A stretch of DNA of 64,000 nucleotides from Sulfurospirillum sp001602955 (GTDB lineage Bacteria > Campylobacterota > Campylobacteria > Campylobacterales > Sulfurospirillaceae). How positions within the stretch are numbered: position 1 is the stretch's first letter; each line of letters opens with the position of its first letter. Shown here piece after piece: positions 1-6,984 of the stretch. The position numbers and the translations under genes are program-made. The stretch lies in the NCBI GenBank assembly GCA_001602955.1, contig LVAC01000014.1, positions 5,488 through 69,487 of the forward strand, written 5' to 3'. The notes under the pieces were generated by a model that searched no databases, was not told the DNA's origin, and was given only the letters and a program-made list of their open reading frames with translations.

Positions 1-1313
1 TCACGGTCGGTACGTTTACGATTCCGCTCATGAAACGCCTCGGTTTTAGTTCCCATAAAGCCGCCGCCGTCGAGACGGCCGCTTCGGTCAACGGGCAATT
101 GATGCCTCCGATTATGGGTGCGGCGGCGTTTATTATGGCGGAATTTCTCGGTTTGGATTATACCGACATCGTTTTTGCGGCGTTTATTCCAGCGTTTACC
201 TGTTATGCGGCACTCTTTTATATCGTCCATATCGAAGCTAAAAAACAAGGGCTTAAAGGTGAAGACGCAAGCGTTTTAGGGCGAACGTGGCCTATTTTTA
301 TTCGAGGCATTCACTATCTCATTCCGATCTTCTTTTTGATCTATACGCTCATCGTTTTAAGGCAATCCGCGCAAAGTGCCGCTTTTAGTGCCATTATGTT
401 TTTAATGCTCATCATGGTCGTGCAAAAACCCTTTAAAGCGTACCTCAATAAAGAAAAAATTACGCGCTACGTTGTCCTTGAAGGCTTTGCCGACATCGGA
501 TACGGCATGGTCGCCGGAGCAAAAAACATGGTTTCTATCGCCGTAGCTACGGCGGTTGCCGGCATTATCGTCGGTTCGGTGACGCTTACGGGTATCGGCT
601 TGGTTTTAGCCGAAGTCATCGACAACCTTTCCGGCGGTTACATTGTTGCGGTGTTATTTATGACGGCGTTCGTATCGTTAATTTTGGGTATGGGGCTTCC
701 GACGACGGCAAATTACATCGTTATGGCAGCACTGACCGCACCGATTATTATGGAACTGGCGGGCAATAACGGTTATTTGATTCCGACGATTGCGGCGCAC
801 ATGTTCGTCTTTTATTTCGGTATCTTAGCCGACGACACGCCTCCTGTGGGAATGGCGGCATACGCTTCGGCGGCAATTGCGAAGAGCGATCCGATCATTA
901 CGGGCATTCAGTCGTTTATCTACGACATACGAACGGGCATTTTACCGTTTATGTTCTTCTTCAACAACGAGCTTTTACTGATCGGCGGCGTTGACCCGAA
1001 CGATCCGAACGACGCTTCCAAATGGCAATGGATCACCAATCCGTTTGAAATTGCACTCATTTTCGGCGGAGCCGTACTCGGTATGTTTGCCTTTACTTCG
1101 GCGACGCAAGGGTTTATTTTAAAGAAAATCACGGTAATCGAGCGTATCGGATTGATCGTTGTTATTCCGTTTTTGATGCTTCCTAAACTCGTCGCCGCCA
1201 AACTCGGATTGCCGAGCTACTATGTTGCTTACCTTATCGGGTTCGTACTTTACGGTTGCATCTATCTCAACCAACGTATTCAGTATAAAAAACACCAAAG
1301 CGTTCTTGCCTAA
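1..1313 (+). CDS. TRAP transporter fused permease (4TM-12TM), 5' partial
   Basis: This is the C-terminal part of a fused small-plus-large TRAP permease, the inner-membrane part of a secondary transporter that takes up carboxylate-like solutes with a periplasmic binding protein. The frame is open from base 3 at the left edge and reads TVGTFTIPLMKRLGF before the first internal Met at base 30, so the gene starts outside the window. The segments TAASVNGQLMPPIMGAAAF and LGMGLPTTANYI are typical of the large subunit in the fused family. About ten membrane segments are visible. Fused permeases usually pair with TAXI-type binding proteins, but the substrate cannot be told. The gene ends just before a hairpin shared with the convergent radical SAM gene. 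Confidence 0.9.
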   Translation, partial: TVGTFTIPLMKRLGFSSHKAAAVETAASVNGQLMPPIMGAAAFIMAEFLGLDYTDIVFAAFIPAFTCYAALFYIVHIEAKKQGLKGEDASVLGRTWPIFIRGIHYLIPIFFLIYTLIVLRQSAQSAAFSAIMFLMLIMVVQKPFKAYLNKEKITRYVVLEGFADIGYGMVAGAKNMVSIAVATAVAGIIVGSVTLTGIGLVLAEVIDNLSGGYIVAVLFMTAFVSLILGMGLPTTANYIVMAALTAPIIMELAGNNGYLIPTIAAHMFVFYFGILADDTPPVGMAAYASAAIAKSDPIITGIQSFIYDIRTGILPFMFFFNNELLLIGGVDPNDPNDASKWQWITNPFEIALIFGGAVLGMFAFTSATQGFILKKITVIERIGLIVVIPFLMLPKLVAAKLGLPSYYVAYLIGFVLYGCIYLNQRIQYKKHQSVLA

Positions 1314-1317
1314 ATAC

Positions 1318-1341
1318 GTAGCGGACAGCCTTGTCCGCTAC
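1318..1341. terminator. Convergent hairpin terminator
   Basis: A perfect 10-bp stem, GTAGCGGACA at 1318-1327 and TGTCCGCTAC at 1332-1341, encloses a 4-base loop. It sits between the converging TRAP permease and radical SAM genes and contains the stop codon of the latter (1338-1340). There is no strong T-run on either side, so it may act in both directions but weakly. Confidence 0.6.
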
Positions 1342-2249
1342 ACGACTTTGTAAAAATCGACCCCTGCAATATTTTTCACATGTAAGCGTTTTTCGGCGAG
1401 CAAACGATCAAGACAAACAAGGCTTTGTTCATCAAAACAAAAGGCGACATCTTCCGTACTTTGGGGCCTTCGCTTGAGAAGTTCTAAAATCTCCTCTTCG
1501 CTAAAACGACGTTTAGGCGCATCGTAATTTTTCCGATACGCAATATTGACATGTAAGCCTTCCAACGCGCTTGTAAGCTCGACCAAACGTTCGATACTCA
1601 CGCCCTTGACCGCGTATGCCGGAGGACGATCGATCGTTCCTACGTCGATGCGATCGGGTCGTATCTTTCGTAAAGCCGAACTTAACGCTTCAAATTCCGC
1701 TTGCGTATCGTTAAGCCCTTCAACAACTAATATTTCGATCACCAATTCGCCTTGATAGCGTTTTCGAAACGTTTGCATTCCTTCAATGATGGTCTCTATT
1801 TCAATGCCTTTACGGGCACGGTCCAATTTCTTAAAGCACTGAGGCGTTGCACAATCAAGCGAAAGTTTGACGATATCCAAAGGATAAAGTGCTTCTTGAA
1901 CCGACAAATCGCCGATCGTCGAGCCGTTCGAGAGTATCAACAACTTCGGACGATTGGCAATCGCATGCATTGCTTCGATCAAAAGTTTTAAATCGGGATA
2001 AAGCGTGGGTTCTCCGTTGGCGGTGAGCGTAACAACGTCGAGGTTACGGTGTGTTTGTAAGGCTTTTTGCAAGGCGTCTAAAACACTTTGAACACTCGGA
2101 GCGTCGTGGATGGTATCGACCGTTTTAGCACCCTTAAGCTCGCAGTACAAACAGTCGAAGTTACATTGCTTGGTCGAAGGACTTAAATCGATGCCGAGGG
2201 ATTGCCCGAAACGTCTAGAGGTAATGGGGCCGAAAATAATCTGACTGAT
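1338..2249 (-). CDS. Radical SAM protein, COG0731 (TYW1-like) family, non-standard start
   Basis: The protein is a radical SAM enzyme that should cleave S-adenosylmethionine with a [4Fe-4S] cluster. The family is related to wyosine-base tRNA synthetases, but the bacterial members have no firm function. The cluster motif CNFDCLYC is encoded at about 2150-2175, upstream of the first ATG at 2150, so that ATG would give a dead enzyme. Upstream the frame reads IIFGPITSRRFGQSLGIDL, the family N-terminus, back to a TGA near 2300, with no ATG, GTG or TTG. A Shine-Dalgarno AAGGA (2256-2260) lies 6 bases before an in-frame ATC (2247-2249) and 15 before an ATT (2238-2240). I place the start at the ATC; the ATT is the other candidate. 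Confidence 0.75.
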   Translation of the reverse strand: MSQIIFGPITSRRFGQSLGIDLSPSTKQCNFDCLYCELKGAKTVDTIHDAPSVQSVLDALQKALQTHRNLDVVTLTANGEPTLYPDLKLLIEAMHAIANRPKLLILSNGSTIGDLSVQEALYPLDIVKLSLDCATPQCFKKLDRARKGIEIETIIEGMQTFRKRYQGELVIEILVVEGLNDTQAEFEALSSALRKIRPDRIDVGTIDRPPAYAVKGVSIERLVELTSALEGLHVNIAYRKNYDAPKRRFSEEEILELLKRRPQSTEDVAFCFDEQSLVCLDRLLAEKRLHVKNIAGVDFYKVV

Positions 2250-2274
2250 GGAAAATCCTTTACATGTGAAGAAG

Positions 2275-2297
2275 TTTGCCCTCTTTTGGAGGGCAAA
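2275..2297 (-). terminator. Hairpin after hemE
   Basis: TTTGCCCTC (2275-2283) and GAGGGCAAA (2289-2297) form a perfect 9-bp stem with a 5-base loop, 3 bases past the hemE stop codon. The following bases on the minus strand (CTTCTTC) are only moderately T-rich. It separates the hemE operon from the radical SAM gene. Confidence 0.55.
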
Positions 2298-2300
2298 TCA

Positions 2301-3323
2301 TTAGATTTTCGTGCGGGTTTGAACCTGTTCAATAAAATACCGAGCGTTTTCAACCGGAATGTCCGGCAAAATACCGTGTCCGAGATTGAAAATATGTCTT
2401 TCGTTTTTCATTACGTCGACAATGTGTGCAATGCCCTCATCGATGGCGTCTTTAGCGTAAAGACGGGTCGGTTCCATATTGCCTTGAAGAACGTATTTGT
2501 GCCCGAGTTTTGCTTTGGCAAGTTCGATCGGCGTCGACCAATCCACGCCGAACACGTCAAATTCACCGTCGATTTTGTCCAGATAACCGCTAATACCCTT
2601 AGGAAATAAGATGACCGGTACATGCGGAAATTTCGCTTTTAAATAGGCACTAATCTCTTTCATATACGACCAGCTAAATTCAAAATAGGCACTCTGCTCA
2701 AGTGCTGCCGCCCATGAGTCGAAAATCATCACGACATTTGCACCGTTTTCGATCTGCTTTTGCATATAGCCTTTAAGCACTTCGGTCACTTTTTCAAGTA
2801 GCGCATGCATCAATTGAGGATTCGAGTAGATCATTTTCTTTACAAGCGCATACGTTTTCGTGCCCTGTCCTTCGATCATATAGGTCGCTAATGTCCACGG
2901 CGCACCGCAAAAACCGATCAAAGCTTTGTCTGCGGCTAACTTGCCTCGAATCAGACGAATCGTTTCGTAAACGTATTCTAAGTTCTCGATCGCTTTTTGA
3001 ACATCAAGTTTGTCAAGATCGGCTTGGTCTTTAATAGGGCGTGAAAATACCGGTCCTTCGCCTTTTAAAAACTGAAGTTCCATGCCCATTTCCAAAGGCA
3101 CGACCAAAATATCGCTAAACAAAATCGCCGCATCCACACCCAAAATATCCACGGGTTGAAGCGTCACTTCACACGCTTTTTGCGGGTCTTTACACAACGA
3201 GAGAAAATCTCCTGCTTGTGCTCTTACTTTCATATATTCAGGCAAATAGCGTCCGGCTTGGCGCATCATCCACACGGGCGTATACGCCGTTTTTTTCCCG
3301 AAACACGCATCGACAAAAATCAT
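2301..3323 (-). CDS. hemE: Uroporphyrinogen decarboxylase
   Basis: HemE removes the four acetate carboxyls of uroporphyrinogen III to give coproporphyrinogen III in haem synthesis, in the cytoplasm. At 340 residues it has normal length. The N-terminal signature PVWMMRQAGRYLPEY is intact, as are GFCGAPWTLATYMIEG and the C-terminal FNLGHGILPDIPVEN. The start codon overlaps the stop of the upstream yqhA gene (TGATG), so asd, yqhA and hemE are probably one operon. A hairpin follows the stop. Confidence 0.97.
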   Translation of the reverse strand: MIFVDACFGKKTAYTPVWMMRQAGRYLPEYMKVRAQAGDFLSLCKDPQKACEVTLQPVDILGVDAAILFSDILVVPLEMGMELQFLKGEGPVFSRPIKDQADLDKLDVQKAIENLEYVYETIRLIRGKLAADKALIGFCGAPWTLATYMIEGQGTKTYALVKKMIYSNPQLMHALLEKVTEVLKGYMQKQIENGANVVMIFDSWAAALEQSAYFEFSWSYMKEISAYLKAKFPHVPVILFPKGISGYLDKIDGEFDVFGVDWSTPIELAKAKLGHKYVLQGNMEPTRLYAKDAIDEGIAHIVDVMKNERHIFNLGHGILPDIPVENARYFIEQVQTRTKI

Positions 3324-3835
3324 CAGTGCTTTCCTCCGTTTTTATGAAGAAAATAGAGTCCCAAAGAGAGCGCTAAAATCGAAAACGAAAGGTAAAGCAT
3401 CTCTAGGGCGCCTTTATACTCGGCATGAAGGACGCGCTGAAAAAAACTAACGATCAAAACCATAACGATAACTTTGGCGATTTTATCTTTTAGTTCGTCC
3501 AAAGAGCTAACGTACAAAATCTTATCGCCGCCCGTACCTTTGGCTACGTCGATTTCGGAAACAAACAACTCATAAATACCGAAACCGAAAATCAGCAACA
3601 CGACGGCAATCAGATAAAGATCGATTGCACCGATAATATCCGCGACGATGTCGGCATGAAAGTTTTCGGGATGAAATCCCGCAAAGAAATACTGATACGT
3701 CTGTATCAAAACGTGGTACAAATCGGCACTGGCTAAAAAGAAAAGCGCAAATGCCGCAAAAATACTAAAAATGACCGCTAAAAGGGTCATAAGTCTTGTC
3801 GACCACAACCCTTTCTCAAATAGTTTTTCAAACAT
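3323..3835 (-). CDS. YqhA/UPF0114 family membrane protein
   Basis: This is a 170-residue inner-membrane protein of the UPF0114 (YqhA) family, whose function is unknown. Three or four hydrophobic segments can be seen: residues about 12-35, 62-85, 112-130 and 138-158. The motif IGAIDLYLIAVVLLIFGFGIY is the family core. A longer frame exists, but the start at MFEKLF (3835) is chosen because its ATG overlaps the asd stop as TAATG and removes a basic, non-homologous leader that is only asd in another frame. It is sandwiched between asd and hemE with 1-base overlaps on both sides. Confidence 0.85.
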   Translation of the reverse strand: MFEKLFEKGLWSTRLMTLLAVIFSIFAAFALFFLASADLYHVLIQTYQYFFAGFHPENFHADIVADIIGAIDLYLIAVVLLIFGFGIYELFVSEIDVAKGTGGDKILYVSSLDELKDKIAKVIVMVLIVSFFQRVLHAEYKGALEMLYLSFSILALSLGLYFLHKNGGKH

Positions 3836-4863
3836 TAAGCCTCTTCTCTTTGAATCCATTTTTGAGCGATTCGAACCGCATTGGTTGCGGCACCCACTCG
3901 AATTTGATCGGCGACGCACCATAAATGAAGCACGTTATCGCGGTTAATGTCTTTACGAATTCTTCCCACGTACGTTTCGTTGGTATCGGTCGAAATAATC
4001 GGCATTGGATACTCTTTTTTCGCCGGATTGTCGATCACGACGACGTTTTCGGCGTTTTGAAGTGCTTCAACCGCTTTTTCGACGTTCACGTCTTTTTCAA
4101 AATGAATCGTAATCGCTTCCGAATGGCTTCTCATAACGGGAACCCTAACGCACGTTGCGCTGATTTCCATCGTTTTACCCAAGATTTTTTGGGTTTCGTT
4201 AACCATTTTCATCTCTTCTTTAGTATAGTCGTTCTCCACGAAAACATCGATATGAGGGATAACGTTTAATGCAATTTGATGAGCGAACGTTTTGGGTTCG
4301 CACTGATCCAATTTAAACGCAAAAAAGTCTTGCATTTGATTGACCAACTCTTCCATACCGCCTTTGCCCGCACCGCTAACGGCTTGGTAAGTCGCAACGT
4401 CCACGCGCGTAATGTTAAAAAGTTCGTCCAAAGGTTTTAAAACCTGCACCATCTGAATCGTAGAACAGTTCGGGTTGGCGATAATGCCTCGATTTTGCCA
4501 TTGATCGATCGCTTCGGGATTGCATTCGGGAACGACCAACGGAACATCCGGATCCATTCTAAAATGGCTGGTATTATCGATCACGACTGCTCCCGCTTCC
4601 GCCGCATAGGGTGCGTAATGCGCTGAAATATCGCCGCCGGCACTAAAAAATGCTATCTCGACATCGTTCTCTTCAAACGATTTTTCCGTTAATTCTAAAA
4701 CTTTATAGGTTTTATCTTTAAATTCGATTTCAATGCCCACGCTTTTGCTACTTGCCAAGGGGACTAAATTATTTACGGGAAAATCCACTTCTTCAAGAAC
4801 CCTAAAAAGTTCTTCGCCAACCGCACCCGTCGCTCCGACGACGGCTACATTGTACTTTTTCAT
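3835..4863 (-). CDS. asd: Aspartate-semialdehyde dehydrogenase
   Basis: Asd reduces aspartyl-4-phosphate with NADPH to aspartate semialdehyde, the branch point to lysine, diaminopimelate, threonine and methionine. The 342-residue protein starts with the Rossmann motif VVGATGAVGEEL. The active-site cysteine is in NPNCSTIQMVQVLKPL, and RVPVMRSHSEAITIHFE is the substrate-binding part. It follows flgR after a terminator-like hairpin and starts a tightly packed asd-yqhA-hemE operon. In Campylobacter jejuni asd also lies directly after flgR, which supports the taxonomic placement. Confidence 0.97.
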   Translation of the reverse strand: MKKYNVAVVGATGAVGEELFRVLEEVDFPVNNLVPLASSKSVGIEIEFKDKTYKVLELTEKSFEENDVEIAFFSAGGDISAHYAPYAAEAGAVVIDNTSHFRMDPDVPLVVPECNPEAIDQWQNRGIIANPNCSTIQMVQVLKPLDELFNITRVDVATYQAVSGAGKGGMEELVNQMQDFFAFKLDQCEPKTFAHQIALNVIPHIDVFVENDYTKEEMKMVNETQKILGKTMEISATCVRVPVMRSHSEAITIHFEKDVNVEKAVEALQNAENVVVIDNPAKKEYPMPIISTDTNETYVGRIRKDINRDNVLHLWCVADQIRVGAATNAVRIAQKWIQREEA

Positions 4864-4885
4864 CCATTTACCTTTTTATGATGTG

Positions 4886-4933
4886 AGACTTTTTTAATAA
4901 CCCAATAACGCTATTAAGTTATCAAAAAAGTCT
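4886..4933 (-). terminator. Hairpin after flgR
   Basis: A 16-bp stem with one mismatch is formed by 4886-4901 and 4918-4933 (AGACTTTTTT-ATAAC arms) around a 16-base loop. It is the only long inverted repeat in the 86-bp gap between flgR and asd. T6 runs inside the stem arms make it plausible as a terminator for flgR, leaving room for an asd promoter within or after it. Confidence 0.5.
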
Positions 4934-4949
4934 AAAGTATCTTGCCTTT

Positions 4950-6113
4950 TTAGGCACTAAACCAACTGCGACTCTCTAAAAAGAGATCTTCCTTACTGAT
5001 CGCTTCGCTATCGCTTAAAATAACGGCGCGTTCAACGACCGAAATAAGCTCACGAATATTTCCCGGCCAACGATAGCTCATCAACGACTCAATCGCTTCC
5101 TCGGAAAAATAACGTCTTGCAAGACCGTATTTTTGAATGACGCGTGCCAAAACCGTCTCGCAGATCGGTAAAATTTCCTCTTTTCGTTGACGAAGCGGAG
5201 GAATTTCCACGGGAATCGTATTGAGCCTGTAGTACAGATCTTCTCGAAAACGTCCCTCTTTAATACTCTTTTTAATATCGGCATTGGTTGCGGAGACGAT
5301 GCGCACGTCGATAGGAATTTCTTTGGTTCCTCCCACGCGTACCATCACGCGTTCTTGAATCACGCGAAGCAGTTTTGCCTGAAGCATAATCGGCATTTCG
5401 CCGATTTCGTCTAAAAAGAGCGTACCGCCGTTGGCAACCTCAAAATAGCCTTTTTTTTCACTCGTCGCATCGGTAAATGCGCCTTTTTCATAGCCGAACA
5501 ATTCGCTTTCTAAAAGATTTTCCGGAATCGCTGCCATATTGATCGCCACAAACGCGTTTTTTGCTCTCGGCGAATTTTTATGCACGTAATTGGCGAAAAG
5601 CTCTTTTCCCACGCCGCTCTCACCCAAAAGCAAGACGCTCACGTCCGTTTTTGCGGCTTTTTTTGCAATATTCAACGCTTTATCCAACTCCGGAGAGGTG
5701 GCGACGAAATCGCCGTCGTTTTCGTTTATATTCTCTGTTTTTTCAGGATTTTCTTTAACTTTCGTACGGATTTTATCGTGACGTTTAATCGCCTCGACTA
5801 AGGTCTCAATTTCAAAAGGTTTCGTTAAAAAATCTTTGACACCCAAACGTACCGATTCGATGGCACGACTGAGCGTCGCGTTACCCGTAATAACGATAAT
5901 ATCGTATTGTCCGTCAAGTTTTTTGATAAACTCGATTCCGTCCATACCGGGCATATTGATGTCCGTTACGATCAAATCGACGTTTTGGTCAATTTTTTTG
6001 AGAGCATCGATCGCACTTTTGTACGTTGAAATTTTAAATTCTTCATACTCCCCAAGTGCTATTTCGAGGGATTTTCTCATATTAATATCGTCTTCTACAA
6101 TCACAACATGCAT
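4950..6113 (-). CDS. flgR: Sigma-54 response regulator FlgR, without a DNA-binding domain
   Basis: FlgR is the NtrC-type activator of sigma-54 flagellar genes, phosphorylated by FlgS. The receiver domain spans residues 1-115 with the phosphoacceptor D51 in VTDINMPGMDG and K98 in TKPF. The AAA+ domain spans about 138-375: Walker A GESGVGKE (164-171), the sigma-54 contact loop GAFTDA (211-216) and LDEIGEM (about 234-240). The protein ends at residue 387, straight after the AAA+ domain, so the Fis-type helix-turn-helix is missing. Only 86 bp separate it from asd, too short to hide the domain in another frame. Helicobacter pylori FlgR has the same design. It follows flgP-flgQ, as in Campylobacter. 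Confidence 0.93.
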   Translation of the reverse strand: MHVVIVEDDINMRKSLEIALGEYEEFKISTYKSAIDALKKIDQNVDLIVTDINMPGMDGIEFIKKLDGQYDIIVITGNATLSRAIESVRLGVKDFLTKPFEIETLVEAIKRHDKIRTKVKENPEKTENINENDGDFVATSPELDKALNIAKKAAKTDVSVLLLGESGVGKELFANYVHKNSPRAKNAFVAINMAAIPENLLESELFGYEKGAFTDATSEKKGYFEVANGGTLFLDEIGEMPIMLQAKLLRVIQERVMVRVGGTKEIPIDVRIVSATNADIKKSIKEGRFREDLYYRLNTIPVEIPPLRQRKEEILPICETVLARVIQKYGLARRYFSEEAIESLMSYRWPGNIRELISVVERAVILSDSEAISKEDLFLESRSWFSA

Positions 6114-6136
6114 ATGCGGTATGTCCTAAAAAAGTT

Positions 6137-6529
6137 TTACCTAAGTGCATTTATGGTAGCAAATTCATCTTTAAAGTCTACTGTAAAGCGCACCGGCTCG
6201 ATGATTAATTCGATTCTGTCTTGCTGATGCTTGAGGTTACGTTCGTTTAAAGAGAGCATGTGCGTCGAGAGCCGATAAAAACAGGGCAAAATCGTATCAA
6301 AATGTTTTCTAAGAAAAGCTTCTTTCGACAAGGTTGTATCGAACGGCAGGGGAAGCGTACATAAAAGAGTCGATTGCCCGTCATACGGAACCATGACGGG
6401 CGCAATATTTTTTTCTTCGTAAACGACAAGACCGTTTAAAGTGGCGATTTTATAAGAAAACCAAAAAAGATCGCCGCTAAACAGTGCTTGCGTACAGAGC
6501 ACTATTAGTATGCAAAAAGTTCTTGCCAC
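6137..6529 (-). CDS. flgQ: Probable flagellar motility protein FlgQ
   Basis: The 130-residue protein has an N-terminal signal peptide (ALFSGD near residue 18) and no recognisable domain. Its assignment rests on position: it lies between an LPP20-type lipoprotein and flgR, exactly where Campylobacter jejuni has flgQ (gyrA-flgP-flgQ-flgR-asd). In C. jejuni FlgQ is needed for motility and for stability of FlgP, which builds the basal disk of the flagellar motor. The start overlaps the flgP end by 25 bases, indicating coupled translation. Sequence similarity to known FlgQ could not be checked. Confidence 0.65.
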   Translation of the reverse strand: MARTFCILIVLCTQALFSGDLFWFSYKIATLNGLVVYEEKNIAPVMVPYDGQSTLLCTLPLPFDTTLSKEAFLRKHFDTILPCFYRLSTHMLSLNERNLKHQQDRIELIIEPVRFTVDFKDEFATINALR

Positions 6530-6945
6530 CTGCGTCCGCTCATGGAAACTTCCATTCTCACGCTATACAGCCCGTCTTTAAACGTCGCATCCGTTACAAC
6601 CGCATCTTTGATTAATGCGTTGACTTGCGCCGTAACGCGAGAGTCGCGTAACATCGCGTCTCTGACGGTTTCGGTAGAGTTAATTTTTACGCCGTACAAC
6701 TTCTCGCCGAGTTGACGATACCCGTCGGTAATCGCGGCACGTTTTGCCAAAGCAATCGCTTGTGCGGGAGAAACCGTATTTTGCGGTGCAATGCCCTCAC
6801 CGTAAACGACAATCGATTTATCGCTATTAAAATCGTACAATGCCGCTTTGGGGTCTTTGACGGGTTCTTCTTTTTTCGCCGCACATCCCACGATCAGAAG
6901 CAATACACATAAGCTTGCCGTACATGTCACAAGTCTTTTCAACAT
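6505..6945 (-). CDS. flgP: LPP20-family lipoprotein, probable basal-disk protein FlgP
   Basis: This is a 146-residue lipoprotein with a clear lipobox (LIVGCAA, Cys at residue 21), so it is probably anchored in the outer membrane. The body from about residue 45 (VVYGEGIAPQNTVSPAQAI to the end) matches the LPP20/FlgP fold, with the typical stretch ALAKRAAITDGYRQLGEKLYG. In Campylobacter jejuni FlgP forms the large basal disk around the flagellar motor that supports high torque. The order gyrA-flgP-flgQ-flgR-asd is the same. The gap to gyrA is 39 bases, so it may be cotranscribed with gyrA. Confidence 0.8.
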   Translation of the reverse strand: MLKRLVTCTASLCVLLLIVGCAAKKEEPVKDPKAALYDFNSDKSIVVYGEGIAPQNTVSPAQAIALAKRAAITDGYRQLGEKLYGVKINSTETVRDAMLRDSRVTAQVNALIKDAVVTDATFKDGLYSVRMEVSMSGRRWQELFAY

Positions 6946-6984
6946 AGCTACGCCTTTTTAGAATTTTTTAATGAAAAGCAACTA

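Noticed and set aside
1338..2150. Radical SAM gene starting at the ATG at 2150
   Set aside because: This start would remove the cluster-binding cysteines and the conserved family N-terminus, which are in frame upstream after a ribosome site.
4864..4949. Missing helix-turn-helix of FlgR hidden by a frameshift
   Set aside because: Only 86 bp lie between flgR and asd and they are mostly a hairpin. There is no room for the domain.
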